Shown here: in pieces, positions 20,716 to 20,718 of the stretch
Position numbering within the stretch: the first letter of the stretch is position 1
Layout: each line of letters starts with the position of its first letter
DNA from: a virus
Virus record (IMG/VR): IMGVR_UViG_3300015603_000056
Span: 1-20,718 of that record
DNA length: 20,718 nucleotides
Strand: one strand, 5' to 3'
The notes under the pieces: generated by a model
The model's database searches: none
The model's input: the letters and a program-made list of their open reading frames with translations, nothing else
What the model was told of the DNA's origin: nothing
Made by a program: the position numbers and the translations under genes

Positions 20716-20718
20716 GCC

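Overview
The window looks like the late (morphogenesis) region of a lytic, podovirus-like tailed phage, probably from a metagenome. All convincing genes lie on the minus strand and read from the right edge to the left. Reading that way there is: a short protein in the scaffold position (20715-20476); the major capsid protein (20437-18766); a terminator; a small protein and a surface-sugar cassette of three glycosyltransferases with one free-standing HNH endonuclease (18690-15617); a coiled-coil protein (15612-15100); a 462-base non-coding but strongly self-complementary stretch (15099-14638); a head-tail adaptor-like protein (14637-13918); small virion proteins; a nozzle/tail-tubular-B-like protein (12396-10378); two large proteins suited to an internal or ejection role (10376-6856); coiled-coil and fibre-like proteins (6740-758); and two small membrane proteins (734-40), one holin-like. 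The order scaffold - capsid - tail A - tail B - internal virion proteins - fibre - holin is that of T7-like podoviruses. Here it is interrupted by the sugar cassette, and terminase and portal would lie beyond the right edge. Family assignments rest on motifs and gene order, not on database searches.

The main find is that the capsid gene is split. Exon 1 is only four codons (Met-Ala-Phe-Pro, 20437-20426). A 775-base group I intron (20425-19651) follows, with recognisable P1, P3-P9 helices and the CAGAGACTA core element, and exon 2 (19650-18766) supplies the other 294 residues. The intron carries an HNH/NUMOD3 homing endonuclease (20213-19650) with its own promoter; its stop codon straddles the 3' splice site. 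A simple gene caller would start the capsid gene at a false TTG (19527) and lose 45 residues.

Three further signals stand out. (1) Genes almost entirely lack Shine-Dalgarno sequences, and three have an extended -10 box (TGnTATAnT) exactly 6 bases before ATG, predicting leaderless transcripts. (2) The 14638-15107 interval is bracketed by a 10-bp inverted repeat and holds many hairpins and two possible long-range pseudoknots, suggesting an undescribed structured RNA. (3) The 762-residue fibre-like protein contains 34 short repeats in two size classes: 14-residue units always have Arg at position 7, and 16-residue units always have Asn or Lys there. For 13 consecutive units the two classes alternate strictly, giving a 30-residue super-repeat.

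The host cannot be named. TGA acts as a stop at many overlapping ATGA junctions, so the code is the standard bacterial one, which argues against the TGA=Gly hosts (Gracilibacteria, Absconditabacteria). Weak use of Shine-Dalgarno sites together with TATAAT-type promoters fits a host that tolerates leaderless mRNAs. It does not fit the Bacteroidota TAnnTTTG promoter type.
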